DNA of 64,000 nucleotides. It comes from Siderastrea siderea. Taxonomy: Eukaryota; Cnidaria; Anthozoa; Scleractinia; Rhizangiidae. This document shows positions 9,786 to 19,230 of the stretch, one piece after another (the first letter of the stretch is position 1; every line of letters starts with the position of its first letter). Below the pieces are notes generated by a model. It was given only the letters and a program-made list of their open reading frames with translations. It was not told the origin of the DNA and made no database searches. The position numbers and the translations under genes were made by a program. The DNA lies in NCBI GenBank assembly GCA_964030785.1, contig OZ034975.1:18709142-18773141 (forward strand), in the 5' to 3' direction.

Positions 9786-9971
9786 TCGATGAGCTGTAAA
9801 TTCCCAACTGTAAATTCATTTGAAACAGCCCATATATAAAGAAGAAATTGATGATGTCCACATGAGTCCAACTGGATATCGTGGATTTGACTAATCATTA
9901 AAATGAATTTTACAGTTTTGTTTTGATAAAAATATTCGAACAATATTCGAACAATATTCGAATTACCTACT

Positions 9972-10155
9972 TGATGATGGCGGCGAGACCACTCATGCCA
10001 TGCAGAACGTTCGGGAAAAATCTCACTTTATGAACCACACAGGAATAGGAGACGATGGATATCAATGAAAACAGTTTTAGGACGAACAAGTGATTCAATG
10101 GAAATGTTTTTTCTTTGCTATGGGTATGACATGGGTGGTCTCGCCGCCATCATTA
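9972..10155. repeat. Short inverted repeat derived from the chromodomain 5' flank
   Basis: GATGATGGCGGCGAGACCAC at 9972 and its reverse complement around 10134-10155 (GTGGTCTCGCCGCCATCATT) match the segment upstream of both intact chromodomain genes. The 130 bp between them show no gene. Confidence 0.7.
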
Positions 10156-10182
10156 TTCTTGTGTCCTTGGGATCAACATGTA

Positions 10183-10335
10183 ACCATTGTAATTCGATTG
10201 TACCGCGTCATGCGTGTTGACGTACTTTGCGCGCGACCATTGTAACTCGATTGTACCGCGTCATGCGTGTTGAAGGACTTTGCGCGCGACCATTGTAGTA
10301 ATGGTCGCGCGCACAGTAATTCAACACGCATTGCT
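10183..10335. repeat. 53-bp direct repeat ending in a GC-rich palindrome
   Basis: ACCATTGTAATTCGATTG at 10183 recurs at 10236 with one change, each followed by TACCGCGTCATGCGTGTTGA. GCGCGCGACCATT (10282-10294) and AATGGTCGCGCGC (10300-10312) then form a hairpin with a 5-nt loop, and the symmetry continues imperfectly to about 10335. Satellite starts immediately after. Confidence 0.75.
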
Positions 10336-10452
10336 AGTAATTTGTTGAAATCCAGTAAAAACTCTTGGTAACTAACAGGACATGGTTGGCATAGCTTGGG
10401 TGATATGGTTGACCCATGGGTTCATGCTGGTAATTTGTTGAAATCCAGTAAA
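10336..10452 (+). repeat. Isolated satellite fragment
   Basis: About 1.2 monomers of the 93-bp class, ending in an A-run at 10450. Confidence 0.85.
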
Positions 10453-10996
10453 AAAAAAGAGCTCATCGAAGTAAACAAAATCCTGAAGTTTTCCAATATC
10501 ACCCTAGAGCTTCAATGGTACCGGGAACTTATTTGACCGGCCGAGCAGATTTCGAGGGTTAAAAGAGTCAAAGAATTCGGTTCCATGCTTAGTTTTTAGT
10601 ATTTTTCTGGACCGATTTCATTCGTGGTTGTAGAATTAGGGTCGTGATGAAAATAAACGTTTTTCTTTTGAAAACGGTAGTTGAACGAATCGCCCGATGA
10701 ATAAATTTTTCCCGAGCGACAAAAATCACAACAGAGCCGTTGGTGTAACGCTTAAAACGCGAAAACTTTCGTTCGGTAGCTAGGTTTTAGTGTCATCGAA
10801 CTGTTGTCATTCATGGTTGGCCCATTCTTCCACGTTAGGGCCGTGAAAAAAATGATTTTCGTCCTTAGAGACTCGCGCTTTAGTTGTTGTTGTTTGAATG
10901 AAGAAAAGCACAAACAACTTTGATGGCAAAATCGAATTTATTTTCTCTTTCGCTCTCCTTCTCTCCGTCTTTCGCTCTCCGTCTCCGTCTCCGTCT
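10453..10996. other. Spacer, no gene recognised
   Basis: Unique-looking sequence with short open frames only. The last 60 bp are a CTCTCCGTCT pyrimidine tract. On the minus strand that tract is purine-rich and lies just downstream of the stem-loop at 11020-11035, where histone pre-mRNAs carry the U7-binding downstream element. Confidence 0.4.
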
Positions 10997-11019
10997 CGCC
11001 TTCCTTATCATATGTGGTT

Positions 11020-11035
11020 GGCTCTGAAAAGAGCC
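11020..11035 (-). promoter_or_regulatory. Canonical histone-type mRNA 3' stem-loop (copy 3)
   Basis: The minus strand reads GGCTCT-TTTC-AGAGCC, a perfect 6-bp stem with a 4-nt loop, identical in stem and loop to animal histone mRNAs. It is preceded by ACAAC and followed by AACCACATA. It starts 25 nt after the chromodomain stop codon. The next about 70 nt are purine-rich (AAGGAAGGCGAGACGGAGAC), as expected of a histone downstream element. Confidence 0.8.
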
Positions 11036-11060
11036 GTTGTTAGATGCTGAGCTCCATCGA

Positions 11061-11585
11061 TCAGTTCAGCGTGTGATGTATAAATCGATGTCGATGTGTA
11101 ATAAATGAATCGGCAATGCTATATTTTTTCCCACAACACTGCATTTCGAAGCCTGGGTGCTGTTTAAAAAAAACCCGCACATAGTTCCTCCATGACAAAT
11201 TCTTTATACCCTTCTTGTAGAACTGTCCATCTGTTCGTGATCTTGCTTTCTTGGAGAATTGTTTCGAATTCTCCCGCTTGCTGATCTCCTCGACTAAATT
11301 GTCTTGGAGACTGGTTGCATCCTCCGTAGCACTCGCTACCATCTCTGGCTGACTGTCGTCAGCTTCCTCTGTAGCACTCGCCTTCCTCTTCTTCCGGCGG
11401 TTGCCGAAGGCTGCTACCATCTCTGGTGGTAAATTTTTCACTGGTTCCCAAGTGTTCTGATTTTCATAGTTAAGCTATGAAACGAGCAATTCTACTCTTC
11501 CGTTTCTCTTTCTTCTCTTTAGGATCTCTTTCACGTAAAATATTCCTGGTAGTATTTCTGGCTCTGGCACCTTCCGTTTTGACAT
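11061..11585 (-). pseudogene. Chromodomain gene copy 3, nonsense at the W37 codon
   Basis: Homologous to the 195-aa gene from its ATG (complement of 11583-11585) to its stop codon, with one acidic repeat unit fewer. The codon for cage tryptophan W37 is TAG, so translation from the ATG would end inside the chromodomain. The remaining 126-codon frame downstream starts at a methionine and would lack most of the domain. Promoter-like and stem-loop sequences persist. Copy 4 shares the same nonsense change. Confidence 0.85.
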
Positions 11586-12202
11586 CTTGGCGGTTGTGAT
11601 TAACGGCGTCCGTCCCTGCCCCCTTTTAACCACTCCTGCGGATCGGAATCAAAGCGTTTTGATTGGTTGTTCACGAGAGCCAATTAGAAGCGAATCAGAA
11701 CAAAGAGTAATCACAATACAGTGATTGGCATAAGTTTTAGAAGATAACTCGTGTATTACGCAACTTCGTTTGTGCGCCATTTTTTGCTCGCGCTACAAAC
11801 TTCGCATCGGACAAAATATCACAAACGAATTCTCGAGATATCAAGGTTTACTTTGGTTTTGTTATGTGATTAGCCTTGCATGAAACAATGGATATACAGG
11901 GGTATAAAGCACCTGTGCTCAGTATTGCTATCACTTTCCAAACATAACTCGTGTATTACGCAACGGCTGGCGATAAATTTGATACCAAAGTAAACCTTGA
12001 TATCTAGAGAATTCGTTTATAATATTTTGTCCGATGCGAAGTTTACTGCGTGACCAAAAATGGCGCACAAACGAAGTAAACTTTCATGGCGCAGCTGAGT
12101 CTTTTCATGTTCGCTCGACGACTTCACTATTGAATTTGTCGTTTCAAGTTTTGGACGATAACTCGTGTATTACGCAACGGCTGGCGATAAATTTTATACT
12201 TT

Positions 12203-12343
12203 CTTGGAGAATTGTTTCGAATTCTCCCGCTTGCTGATCTCCTCGACTAAATTGTCTTGGAGACTGGTTGCATCCTCCGTAGCACTCGCTACCATCTCTG
12301 GCTGACTGTCGTCAGCTTCCTCTGTAGCACTCGCCTTCCTCGC
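12203..12343 (-). pseudogene. Chromodomain gene fragment at the duplication junction
   Basis: An approximately 140-bp piece matching the middle of copies 3 and 4 (the acidic-repeat region to FSKKA). It lies between the truncated terminal-inverted-repeat element and the second 1344-bp unit, and marks the recombination joint. Confidence 0.85.
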
Positions 12344-12363
12344 CTTCCTTATCATATGTGGTT

Positions 12364-12379
12364 GGCTCTGAAAAGAGCC
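12364..12379 (-). promoter_or_regulatory. Canonical histone-type mRNA 3' stem-loop (copy 4)
   Basis: The minus strand reads GGCTCT-TTTC-AGAGCC, 25 nt after the stop codon of chromodomain copy 4, as in copy 3. Confidence 0.8.
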
Positions 12380-12404
12380 GTTGTTAGATGCTGAGCTCCA
12401 TCGA

Positions 12405-12929
12405 TCAGTTCAGCGTGTGATGTATAAATCGATGTCGATGTGTAATAAATGAATCGGCAATGCTATATTTTTTCCCACAACACTGCATTTCGAAGCCTGG
12501 GTGCTGTTTAAAAAAAACCCGCACATAGTTCCTCCATGACAAATTCTTTATACCCTTCTTGTAAAACTGTCCATCTGTTCGTGATCTTGCTTTCTTGGAG
12601 AATTGTTTCGAATTCTCCCGCTTGCTGATCTCCTCGACTAAATTGTCTTGGAGACTGGTTGCATCCTCCGTAGCACTCGCTACCATCTCTGGCTGACTGT
12701 CGTCAGCTTCCTCTGTAGCACTCGCCTTCCTCTTCTTCCGGCGGTTGCCGAAGGCTGCTACCATCTCTGGTGGTAAATTTTTCACTGGTTCCCAAGTGTT
12801 CTGATTTTCATAGTTAAGCTATGAAACGAGCAATTCTACTCTTCCGTTTCTCTTTCTTCTCTTTAGGATCTCTTTCACGTAAAATATTCCTGGTAGTATT
12901 TCTGGCTCTGGCACCTTCCGTTTTGACAT
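12405..12929 (-). pseudogene. Chromodomain gene copy 4, nonsense at the W37 codon
   Basis: Near-identical to copy 3, including TAG in place of the W37 codon. The shared lesion means the gene was already broken before the 1344-bp tandem duplication. It retains the start region, acidic repeat, WRNYVRVFF segment and Cys/His tail. Confidence 0.85.
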
Positions 12930-13054
12930 CTTGGCGGTTGTGATTAACGGCGTCCGTCCCTGCCCCCTTTTAACCACTCCTGCGGATCGGAATCAAAGCG
13001 TTTTGATTGGTTGTTCACGAGAGCCAATTAGAAGCGAATCAGAACAAAGAGTAA

Positions 13055-13692
13055 TCACAATACAGTGATTGGCATAAGTTTTAGAAGATAACTCGTGTAT
13101 TACGCAACTTCGTTTGTGCGCCATTTTTTGCTCGCGCTACAAACTTCGCATCGGACAAAATATCACAAACGAATTCTCGAGATATCAAGGTTTACTTTGG
13201 TTTTGTTATGTGATTAGCCTTGCATGAAACAATGGATATACAGGGGTATAAAGCACCTGTGCTCAGTATTGCTATCACTTTCCAAACATAACTCGTGTAT
13301 TACGCAACGGCTGGCGATAAATTTTATACCAAAGTAAACCTTGATATCTAGAGAATTCGTTTATAATATTTTGTCCGATGCGAAGTTTACTGCGTGACCA
13401 AAAATGGCGCACAAACGAAGTAAACTTTCATGGCGCAGCTGAGTCTTTTCATGTTCGCTCGACGACTTCACTATTGAATTTGTCGTTTCAAGTTTTGGAC
13501 GATAACTCGTGTATTACGCAACGGCTGGCGATAAATTTTATACCAAAGTAAACCTTGATATCTCGAGAATTCGTTTGTGATATTTTGTCCGATGCGAAGT
13601 TTGTAGCGCGAGCAAAAAATGGCGCACAAACGAAGTTGCGTAATACACGAGTTATCTTCTAAAACTTATGCCAATCACTGTATTGTGATTAC
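13055..13692. mobile_element. Non-autonomous element with about 140-bp terminal inverted repeats
   Basis: The ends AATCACAATACAGTGATTGG and CCAATCACTGTATTGTGATT are inverted and extend about 140 bp inward (AACTCGTGTATTACGCAAC, GCGCCATTTTTTGCTCGCGC). The interior has two related blocks about 211 bp apart that repeat ATAACTCGTGTATTACGCAA. No coding frame is present. A truncated copy occupies about 11,711-12,201. The inverted similarity continues weakly outside (GAAGCGAAT...AGAACAAAGA), so a clean target duplication cannot be assigned. Confidence 0.7.
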
Positions 13693-14076
13693 CGTCTTTG
13701 TTCTAATTCGCTTCTAATTTTGTTGCATTCGGCCCACTACTACAGAATGAACCCATGGTGAACCCATGGTGAATCGACAACCAGGATATTGCCGGTGAAT
13801 CTGCTCTGAATACTCACGTGAACGTGTTTCCATTTTCTTTTCCGTTAACTTTCGACAGACTCGTACCCAGTCGTTACTCTTCGCGCGCCGCGTATCGCAA
13901 AGCCTCAAGGGGTGGACGCGATCCACGTGATCCAGCGAACAGGAGTGCGCATGCTCAATTTCAAACAACGCATTTTATCGTGGGACTTTGCAACAACATA
14001 CAACAACACAGTCGGTTCACAATTTTCGTCGGGTTTGTTAGCATCTGCAAGCTGAACAACCGACAACAGCAACACG
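13693..14076 (+). other. Probable 5' region of the CR-type gene
   Basis: About 380 bp without a gene of its own. It includes two short satellite-like GAACCCATGGTG motifs at 13,746-13,770. A frame with a TGA at 14,053-14,055 closes the reading frame just upstream of the ATG at 14,077. No TATA box is obvious. It probably contains the transcription start and 5' UTR. Confidence 0.4.
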
Positions 14077-14081
14077 ATGAA
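14077..14081 (+). CDS. CR-type gene, predicted first coding exon (5 nt)
   Basis: ATGAA is followed at once by GTAAGC, a good splice donor. The phase left over (two bases) fits exon 2, which begins with a single G completing AAG. The upstream in-frame TGA at 14,053 makes this ATG the natural start. A 5-nt coding exon fitted by eye could be chance, so RNA evidence is needed. Confidence 0.5.
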
Positions 14082-15699
14082 GTAAGCTTAAGTTTTATAT
14101 AATAATCTTTAATAATCTTTAATCCAAATCACACCATAAAAGGCATATAAGGATACAGAGTACAAACTAGCGGTTTCTAAGAGAAAGTGAAGTACTCGCG
14201 GCCACAGACAAAGAAAAAACAATATGTTACCAGAGGTATTTTTCTCTACCCAGCGAAATACAGAAAAGAGGCCTCTGCTAGCAGGGTAGAGCGAGTAAGA
14301 CTTAAGTTTTAGCATGATTTTTTACATCGGAGTATTGTGCTAAAATCGTGGCGATTGGGCATTGAACAACTTTTCACTGCATATAGTCAACGTTTTGCCG
14401 CAAGTCTCCTGAAGTTCCTTCTCCACTTACACCTACTGTATTCTCCAGATTATTCGCTTAGCTATTTCCGAATATATATATATCTTATTAGACGGTTTGA
14501 TGTGTAGTATGGCTGGATATTTTACGAGTCACGCAGTATTTTGGCGAGCCTTTAAGTTATTTATTATCCAACTGAACTTACTTTTGCCTAGACTTGCCCC
14601 AAGTCGCTCGTTTTTCTTTGTATCTATAGTTACTTAAATAATCGCTTTGAAATCAAGCGCGAAAGATCACTTGAGTAAAATCGCCTTTGAAATCGCGCGG
14701 GATTCATTTGTGTGAACGCGCGCGCGAAGGAAAACAAATGACACTTCATCGAGGAATGGCTCGGAACGAGCGACTTGTGTCACCTGCAGGAAATCGATTC
14801 TAGCTGACGTTTTTTGCCGCGAAAATATTGCATCATTTCGTGTGCATTGAGTTGGTTTCTTTTATCGTGTTGACGTCAGTTTCGTGCGCCGTGTGCAGTT
14901 GACGCGCGCCGTGCCGTGGCGTGTGTTAAAATTGCGATTTTCTTCCCTTTTTTGTGGGAAATCATACTCAAGGCCCTTGATGGCTCTCTCATTTCTGTAA
15001 GATTTAAAAGGGACAGGTACAAAAGAAGACATTTGTAATGTTTGTTCCAAAACTGGTTTAACTGCCGATGTGAGAAGGAAACAAGTCTACTCAAGAAGTA
15101 AAAAGTTAAACGCAAGCTTGTCTCGCGAGCAGAGCGCGCTAAGTTTGCGGGCAGAGCGCGCTCAGTAAGTTCGCACGCAATAATATGATTGACATAATCT
15201 CGATGGCGTCACCGGTGGAAAAATCCACCGGTGACGCCACATTTCAGAATTGGCGCGCTGCAGGTGAGACAAGTCGCTTGTTCCGCACGATCCTCCGCCA
15301 TTTTGTTTTTCATGCTCGCGCGCGCCCTCCGTTTCCGTATCCAGCGGTCTGCGAATCTAACGAGCGACTTGGAGCAAGTCTAACTTTTGCCCAAAAGGAC
15401 AATTTTGTGAAATCATTTTATTGTCGCGTGACATTGCGTTACTCAACATGACCAGCAATACGATTTTTGATTGGCTAATACGCACAAACCGGTTAAACAA
15501 GTTTTCTAACAACCGAAATATAAATGCTGATTGTAATTATTGTATGCTTAAGTGAAAGTGATTGGAAAATATCAATGCATGGTAATATTTTAATGACCTA
15601 AAAAGATTTAAGTATAGGCTTTGCCTGTTTGATTATCACTTGTATCATAAAGAACGGCCTACATTGAGTATACATATCAGTTTAATAATATTTTTTCAG
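14082..15699 (+). other. Predicted intron 1 of the CR-type gene
   Basis: Bounded by GTAAGC and TTTTTTCAG. It holds a hairpin-bearing repeat (CTCTACCC near 14,245 and GGGTAGAG at 14,283), GC-rich direct repeats GCAGAGCGCGCT (15,130 and 15,150), and a perfect palindrome at 15,204-15,239. Small open frames inside are not convincing genes. Confidence 0.5.
15204..15239. repeat. Perfect palindrome, 15-bp-plus arms
   Basis: TGGCGTCACCGGTGGA and TCCACCGGTGACGCCA are separated by 4 bases (AAAA). The DNA could extrude a cruciform. It lies inside predicted intron 1. Confidence 0.85.
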
Positions 15700-15855
15700 G
15701 CGCTCTGGTATTGTACATGAAGCTGGTCCAACACCAAAACTAACGAAATCAGATTTGTCAACAATTCTTGCCACTGTAAACAGCAGTAGACTGGAAGAGA
15801 AACATTGCAGATCTTGGACGAAGGACGTAGACATTCCTGATCTACCTGCATTAAA
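15700..15855 (+). CDS. CR-type gene, exon 2
   Basis: Acceptor TTTTTTCAG and donor GTAAGT flank a 156-nt exon that is open in the phase demanded by both neighbours. It encodes residues 2-54, beginning RSGIVHEAGPTP and ending DIPDLPALK. The segment has no recognised domain and would be an N-terminal extension ahead of the P-loop domain. The intron between exon 2 and exon 3 (15,856-16,166) is 311 bp and contains repeated GACCTTC motifs. Confidence 0.7.
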
Positions 15856-16166
15856 GTAAGTGTTGTAAAAGTACTGTAAACATGTTAATGTTCGCTAGCG
15901 TTTAATTTCTTGACCTTCAAAATGGCGACCTTCAATTTGACCTTCCATGACCTTGGAAGGTCAAAATGAAAAGTTACATTAATTAATATTAAACACTAAG
16001 GCCAAACAAAAATGACCTTCCAAATGGCGACCTTCGTTTTTTGGCCCAACGAAATGGCACTAGAAATATGTCTTGTAAATCATGGTCTGCAAAAACATAT
16101 CGCATTATGTAATATGATTCACAAAAGTTAAGTTTGATTTATTATTCTCTCAAATTTTTCTTTCAG

Positions 16167-17853
16167 GCTGAAGATCGAAAGTGATGAAGGATTCATTACA
16201 GTTCGCGGTTATTCTTATCTCATGACGAAGTCGTTGAAAGCAGCATTGTTACACATCATAGACGATTTGGTGGCAGAACTTCAAACTGCAGCACACGAAA
16301 GACGAAAGGTTTTGATATACTACGGGATTCCAGCAATTGGAAAGTCTGTTACCGCACAAGTATTAGAGTCCTATCTAGGATTGGTTTATGGAGTTACTTG
16401 GTTCGGAAGCTTCTCTCATAAGATGAATGCAGCTGACACTGAGGCAACAGTAAATGCAATGATGAAGCCTCCTCCATCTGATCCCAACGTACATGTACAT
16501 GTACCTGATCCCATAGAAGCGAAGGTGTTAATTTTTGACCAGGCCAACTGTGACATCATTTCGGCAACCAAATTACTTTCAGTTTGTAGGGGTCGTGAGT
16601 TCCCCATCATAATGTTCACCTCTGGACATTTTGTTCCAAGTAGCGACTGGATTAAATGTCCCAAGAAAGTCAAAGTAGAAACTATTCATATGACACTGAC
16701 CGTTGAGGAAGGAGTTACATTGACACAACTGAGTGAGGAGACTGTGACACAATTAATGAAAGTTTCCCCAACTTGCGGGGCACTGCTACATATGACTGTA
16801 GACGAGGACACTACTACTGAAGAGAAGAAAGAACAGGGCATGGTGGACTACACAGATTCTGCGCTTTCGCAAATAGTGCCAATAGTGTGGTATAGGTCTT
16901 ATTACCTGATTCGACAGCACTCCTTTGAAGAGGCCAAACAGCTAAAGACCTTCAGGACGACTATCCGGGACATGCAACATTTTCTATCATTCATGCAAGA
17001 CAAGAAAGGTTATAACGACAAATCCTTCAATGCCATTTGGAAGCAGATCTTCCCCTTTGACATGAAGGATGAAACCCCAGAAGATCAGCTGGCTTTCAAG
17101 TTCTTCCCTTTCACAGACACAGGCTTTGAGATTGCCCCAGGTGAACAGCTGAGATTCTTTACATTTTGTAGGCAACAGGACCGTGGCGACGAAGCAATGC
17201 TCGAAAATGCTCGGGCTGTGTTTGAAGCTAGCACTGGATCTCTTAAAGGGCTATGTTTCGAATTGATTGTTCGCCTTTATTGTCGCATCAATCAGTGTGG
17301 ACTGCGTCCCACCGATATGTATGCAGATGAATTCCATGGCGTACAGATTTGTGAGGCCTTTGATTGCAAACGACTTGTTGATCAGTTGTTTTGCAAAGAT
17401 AACTGCACAGAAGCAGCATGTCATGATGTCAACATTTGGTTTTCACTTGATGTTTCGGGAAAACAGAAATTTCCAGGGTATGATTTCGTCTTAGTTTCTG
17501 GACGATCCGACCATGAAAAAAAATCATTTTCCCTTGGTTTAATGTATCTTATTCAATTAACGGTCAGTCTTTCCAGTAAAACCCTGGATAAGAACTCCAT
17601 CATGGTCAGGGAGTACAACAAATTTATGTGCGAATTGAGCCGTCAGAAGTGTATCAAAGGAGACGATTGGATGAGAGTAGCATGTTACATTTGTATGCCT
17701 TATGCCAAGACCCAGACATTGCTAACAGAAACCCTGCAATTAAAACAAGAACACAAGGAAGAACTTCGGCATATAACTGAGAACCCCAGAGAATCCCTAT
17801 GTGCTAAAGTGATTTATACTGATCTACCTATCATAAAACCTCTGAAATCTTAA
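16167..17853 (+). CDS. CR (Crinkler/RHS)-type P-loop NTPase with REase-like domain, exon 3
   Basis: Main exon of a predicted 615-aa protein (exons 14077-14081, 15700-15855, 16167-17853). Residues 107-114, GIPAIGKS, are a Walker A motif preceded by a hydrophobic strand (KVLIYY). KVLIFDQANCD at about 173-183 is the likely Walker B strand. The C-terminal third has the order expected of a restriction-endonuclease-like fold: FELIVRLY (candidate E419), FPGYDFVLV (candidate D493) and LMYLIQLTVS (candidate Q517). A GxPxIGKS P-loop followed by such a nuclease with a QxT strand is the pattern of Crinkler/RHS-type proteins, known from oomycetes, trypanosomes, fungi and some animals and linked by comparative work to transposons. 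Nuclease and NTPase activity are inferred; no signal peptide or membrane segment is seen. The frame is intact. Internal initiation at 16,222 would give 543 aa. The gene stands alone in repeat-rich DNA. Confidence 0.65.
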
Positions 17854-17877
17854 GGGCTCTTCCAGAAAAAAACGTGT

Positions 17878-17894
17878 GGGGGGGGGGGGGGGGG
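17878..17894. repeat. 17-base G homopolymer
   Basis: It starts 24 bp after the stop codon of the CR-type gene, just before satellite sequence resumes. It is prone to slippage and assembly error. No AATAAA lies between the stop codon and the satellite. Confidence 0.9.
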
Positions 17895-17899
17895 ACGAA

Positions 17900-18085
17900 C
17901 TTATTTGACCCATGGGTTCATCCTAGTAATTTGTTGAAATCCAGTAAAAACTCTTGGTAACAAATATTACATGGTTGGCATAGCTTTGGTGATATTGGAA
18001 AGGGTTTAAACAAATTCCTGGGATGAACCCATGGGTCCAATTAGTTTCCAATATCACCCAAGCTTGGGTGATATGGTGGACCCAT
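17900..18085. repeat. Satellite fragments in mixed orientation
   Basis: Pieces of plus, then minus, then plus monomers. It ends where the 716-bp inverted repeat begins. Confidence 0.85.
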
Positions 18086-18801
18086 GGGTTCCCCTCCTCC
18101 TCCCCTCCCCTCCCATCCCCTCCTTTCCTGGCCCCAGTCCCCCCTCCCCTCCCCGAAAGCCGCTACGCAGGCTAGCTATTTGATTGTTCCCTCAATTAAA
18201 ATTTTTGAAAAAGGTGAGCAAATATGGAAGTTATAAAACAGACATATATCTATTTTTCTCATTTTCTCTTGGAACCAGAATTCGAAGTGCCACGCAGACC
18301 TTATATTTTGTACCTTTTAATTTTAATTTTGATATTTTTAATTATAGGCCTTATTGTTTTAGTTGTGCATGGTGTTCGTACTGACTCTTTGTAAATAATT
18401 ATTTTTTCTGTAAATGTATATATTGTAAAAGTTGTAAATATAATAAAATGTAAATATAAGTGAAAATTTGTAAATTTGTAAATATTTTTTCTGTAATTAT
18501 TAGGACAAGTCGTAGTCTCCTTCGCAGCCGTCTTTAGTGTCGTCACGCAACGCTCCCTCCACACTAGTTAGCTAGAGCGTTGCGTGGGACGAGACAAGCC
18601 GGTATGTCTTCCTTGCTGACAAATGTCTGCCCCGCAGCCGTTCTTTGTGTCGTTCCCTCAAAAAAACGTTTGAAAGTTTGAAAGGCGGGAAATCGGCGAC
18701 GCGCGTGTAAATGTACAAAATCCCGCCAAAAGTACAGCCAAAACGAAAAAGAAATATTTTCTAACATTGCTGCAACCTCCACTATTAATTATCCACTATT
18801 C
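18086..18801. repeat. 716-bp inverted repeat, right copy (partner 3487-4202)
   Basis: Reverse complement of the left copy with small indels, for example TATA(A) missing near 18,270. The pair encloses 13.9 kb that includes the CR-type gene and chromodomain copies 2-4. Confidence 0.85.
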
Positions 18802-18809
18802 ATTGTCTG

Positions 18810-19185
18810 TGTCGGTTCATCCTAGGAATTCGTTTAAACCATGTCCTGTTAGTTCCCAGGAGTTTTTACTGGATTTCATCAAATTACTAGCATGAACCCA
18901 TGGGTCAACCATATCACCCAAGCTATGCCAACCATGTCCTGTTAGTTACCAAGAGTTTTTACTGGATTTCAACAAATTACTAGCATGAACCCATGGGTCA
19001 ACCATATCACCCAAGCTATGCCAACCATGTCCTGTTAGTTACCAAGAGTTTTTACTGGATTTCATGAAATTACTAGCATTAACCCATGGGTCAACCATAT
19101 GTTAGTTTCACTGGATTTCAACAAATTACTAGCCTGAACCCATGGGTCAAATTAGGTTTGATTATAACTCTTGCTACAACAACCA
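18810..19185 (-). repeat. Satellite block, minus orientation
   Basis: Four to five monomers. It ends at a fragment of the 103-bp repeat seen at 4488 (GAAGGCTCTCGACAAAACAC at 19,193). Confidence 0.9.
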
Positions 19186-19230
19186 TGTCCCGAAGGCTCT
19201 CGACAAAACACTGAATTAGTGAAAAAAAAA

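Larger units (their letters stand above)
7933..9795. repeat. Right arm of the large inverted repeat (partner 400-2262)
   Basis: Almost identical reverse complement of 400-2262. The homology stops about 12 nt after the chromodomain stop codon, so this arm lacks the histone-type stem-loop. Confidence 0.9.
10997..12201. repeat. Tandem duplication, first unit (1344-bp period)
   Basis: Matches 12,341-13,545 at a constant offset of 1344 bp. It contains chromodomain pseudogene 3, its stem-loop and the first part of a terminal-inverted-repeat element. Near-identity indicates a recent duplication. Confidence 0.9.
12341..13545. repeat. Tandem duplication, second unit
   Basis: Offset copy of 10,997-12,201. 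Here the terminal-inverted-repeat element is complete, continuing to 13,692. Confidence 0.9.
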
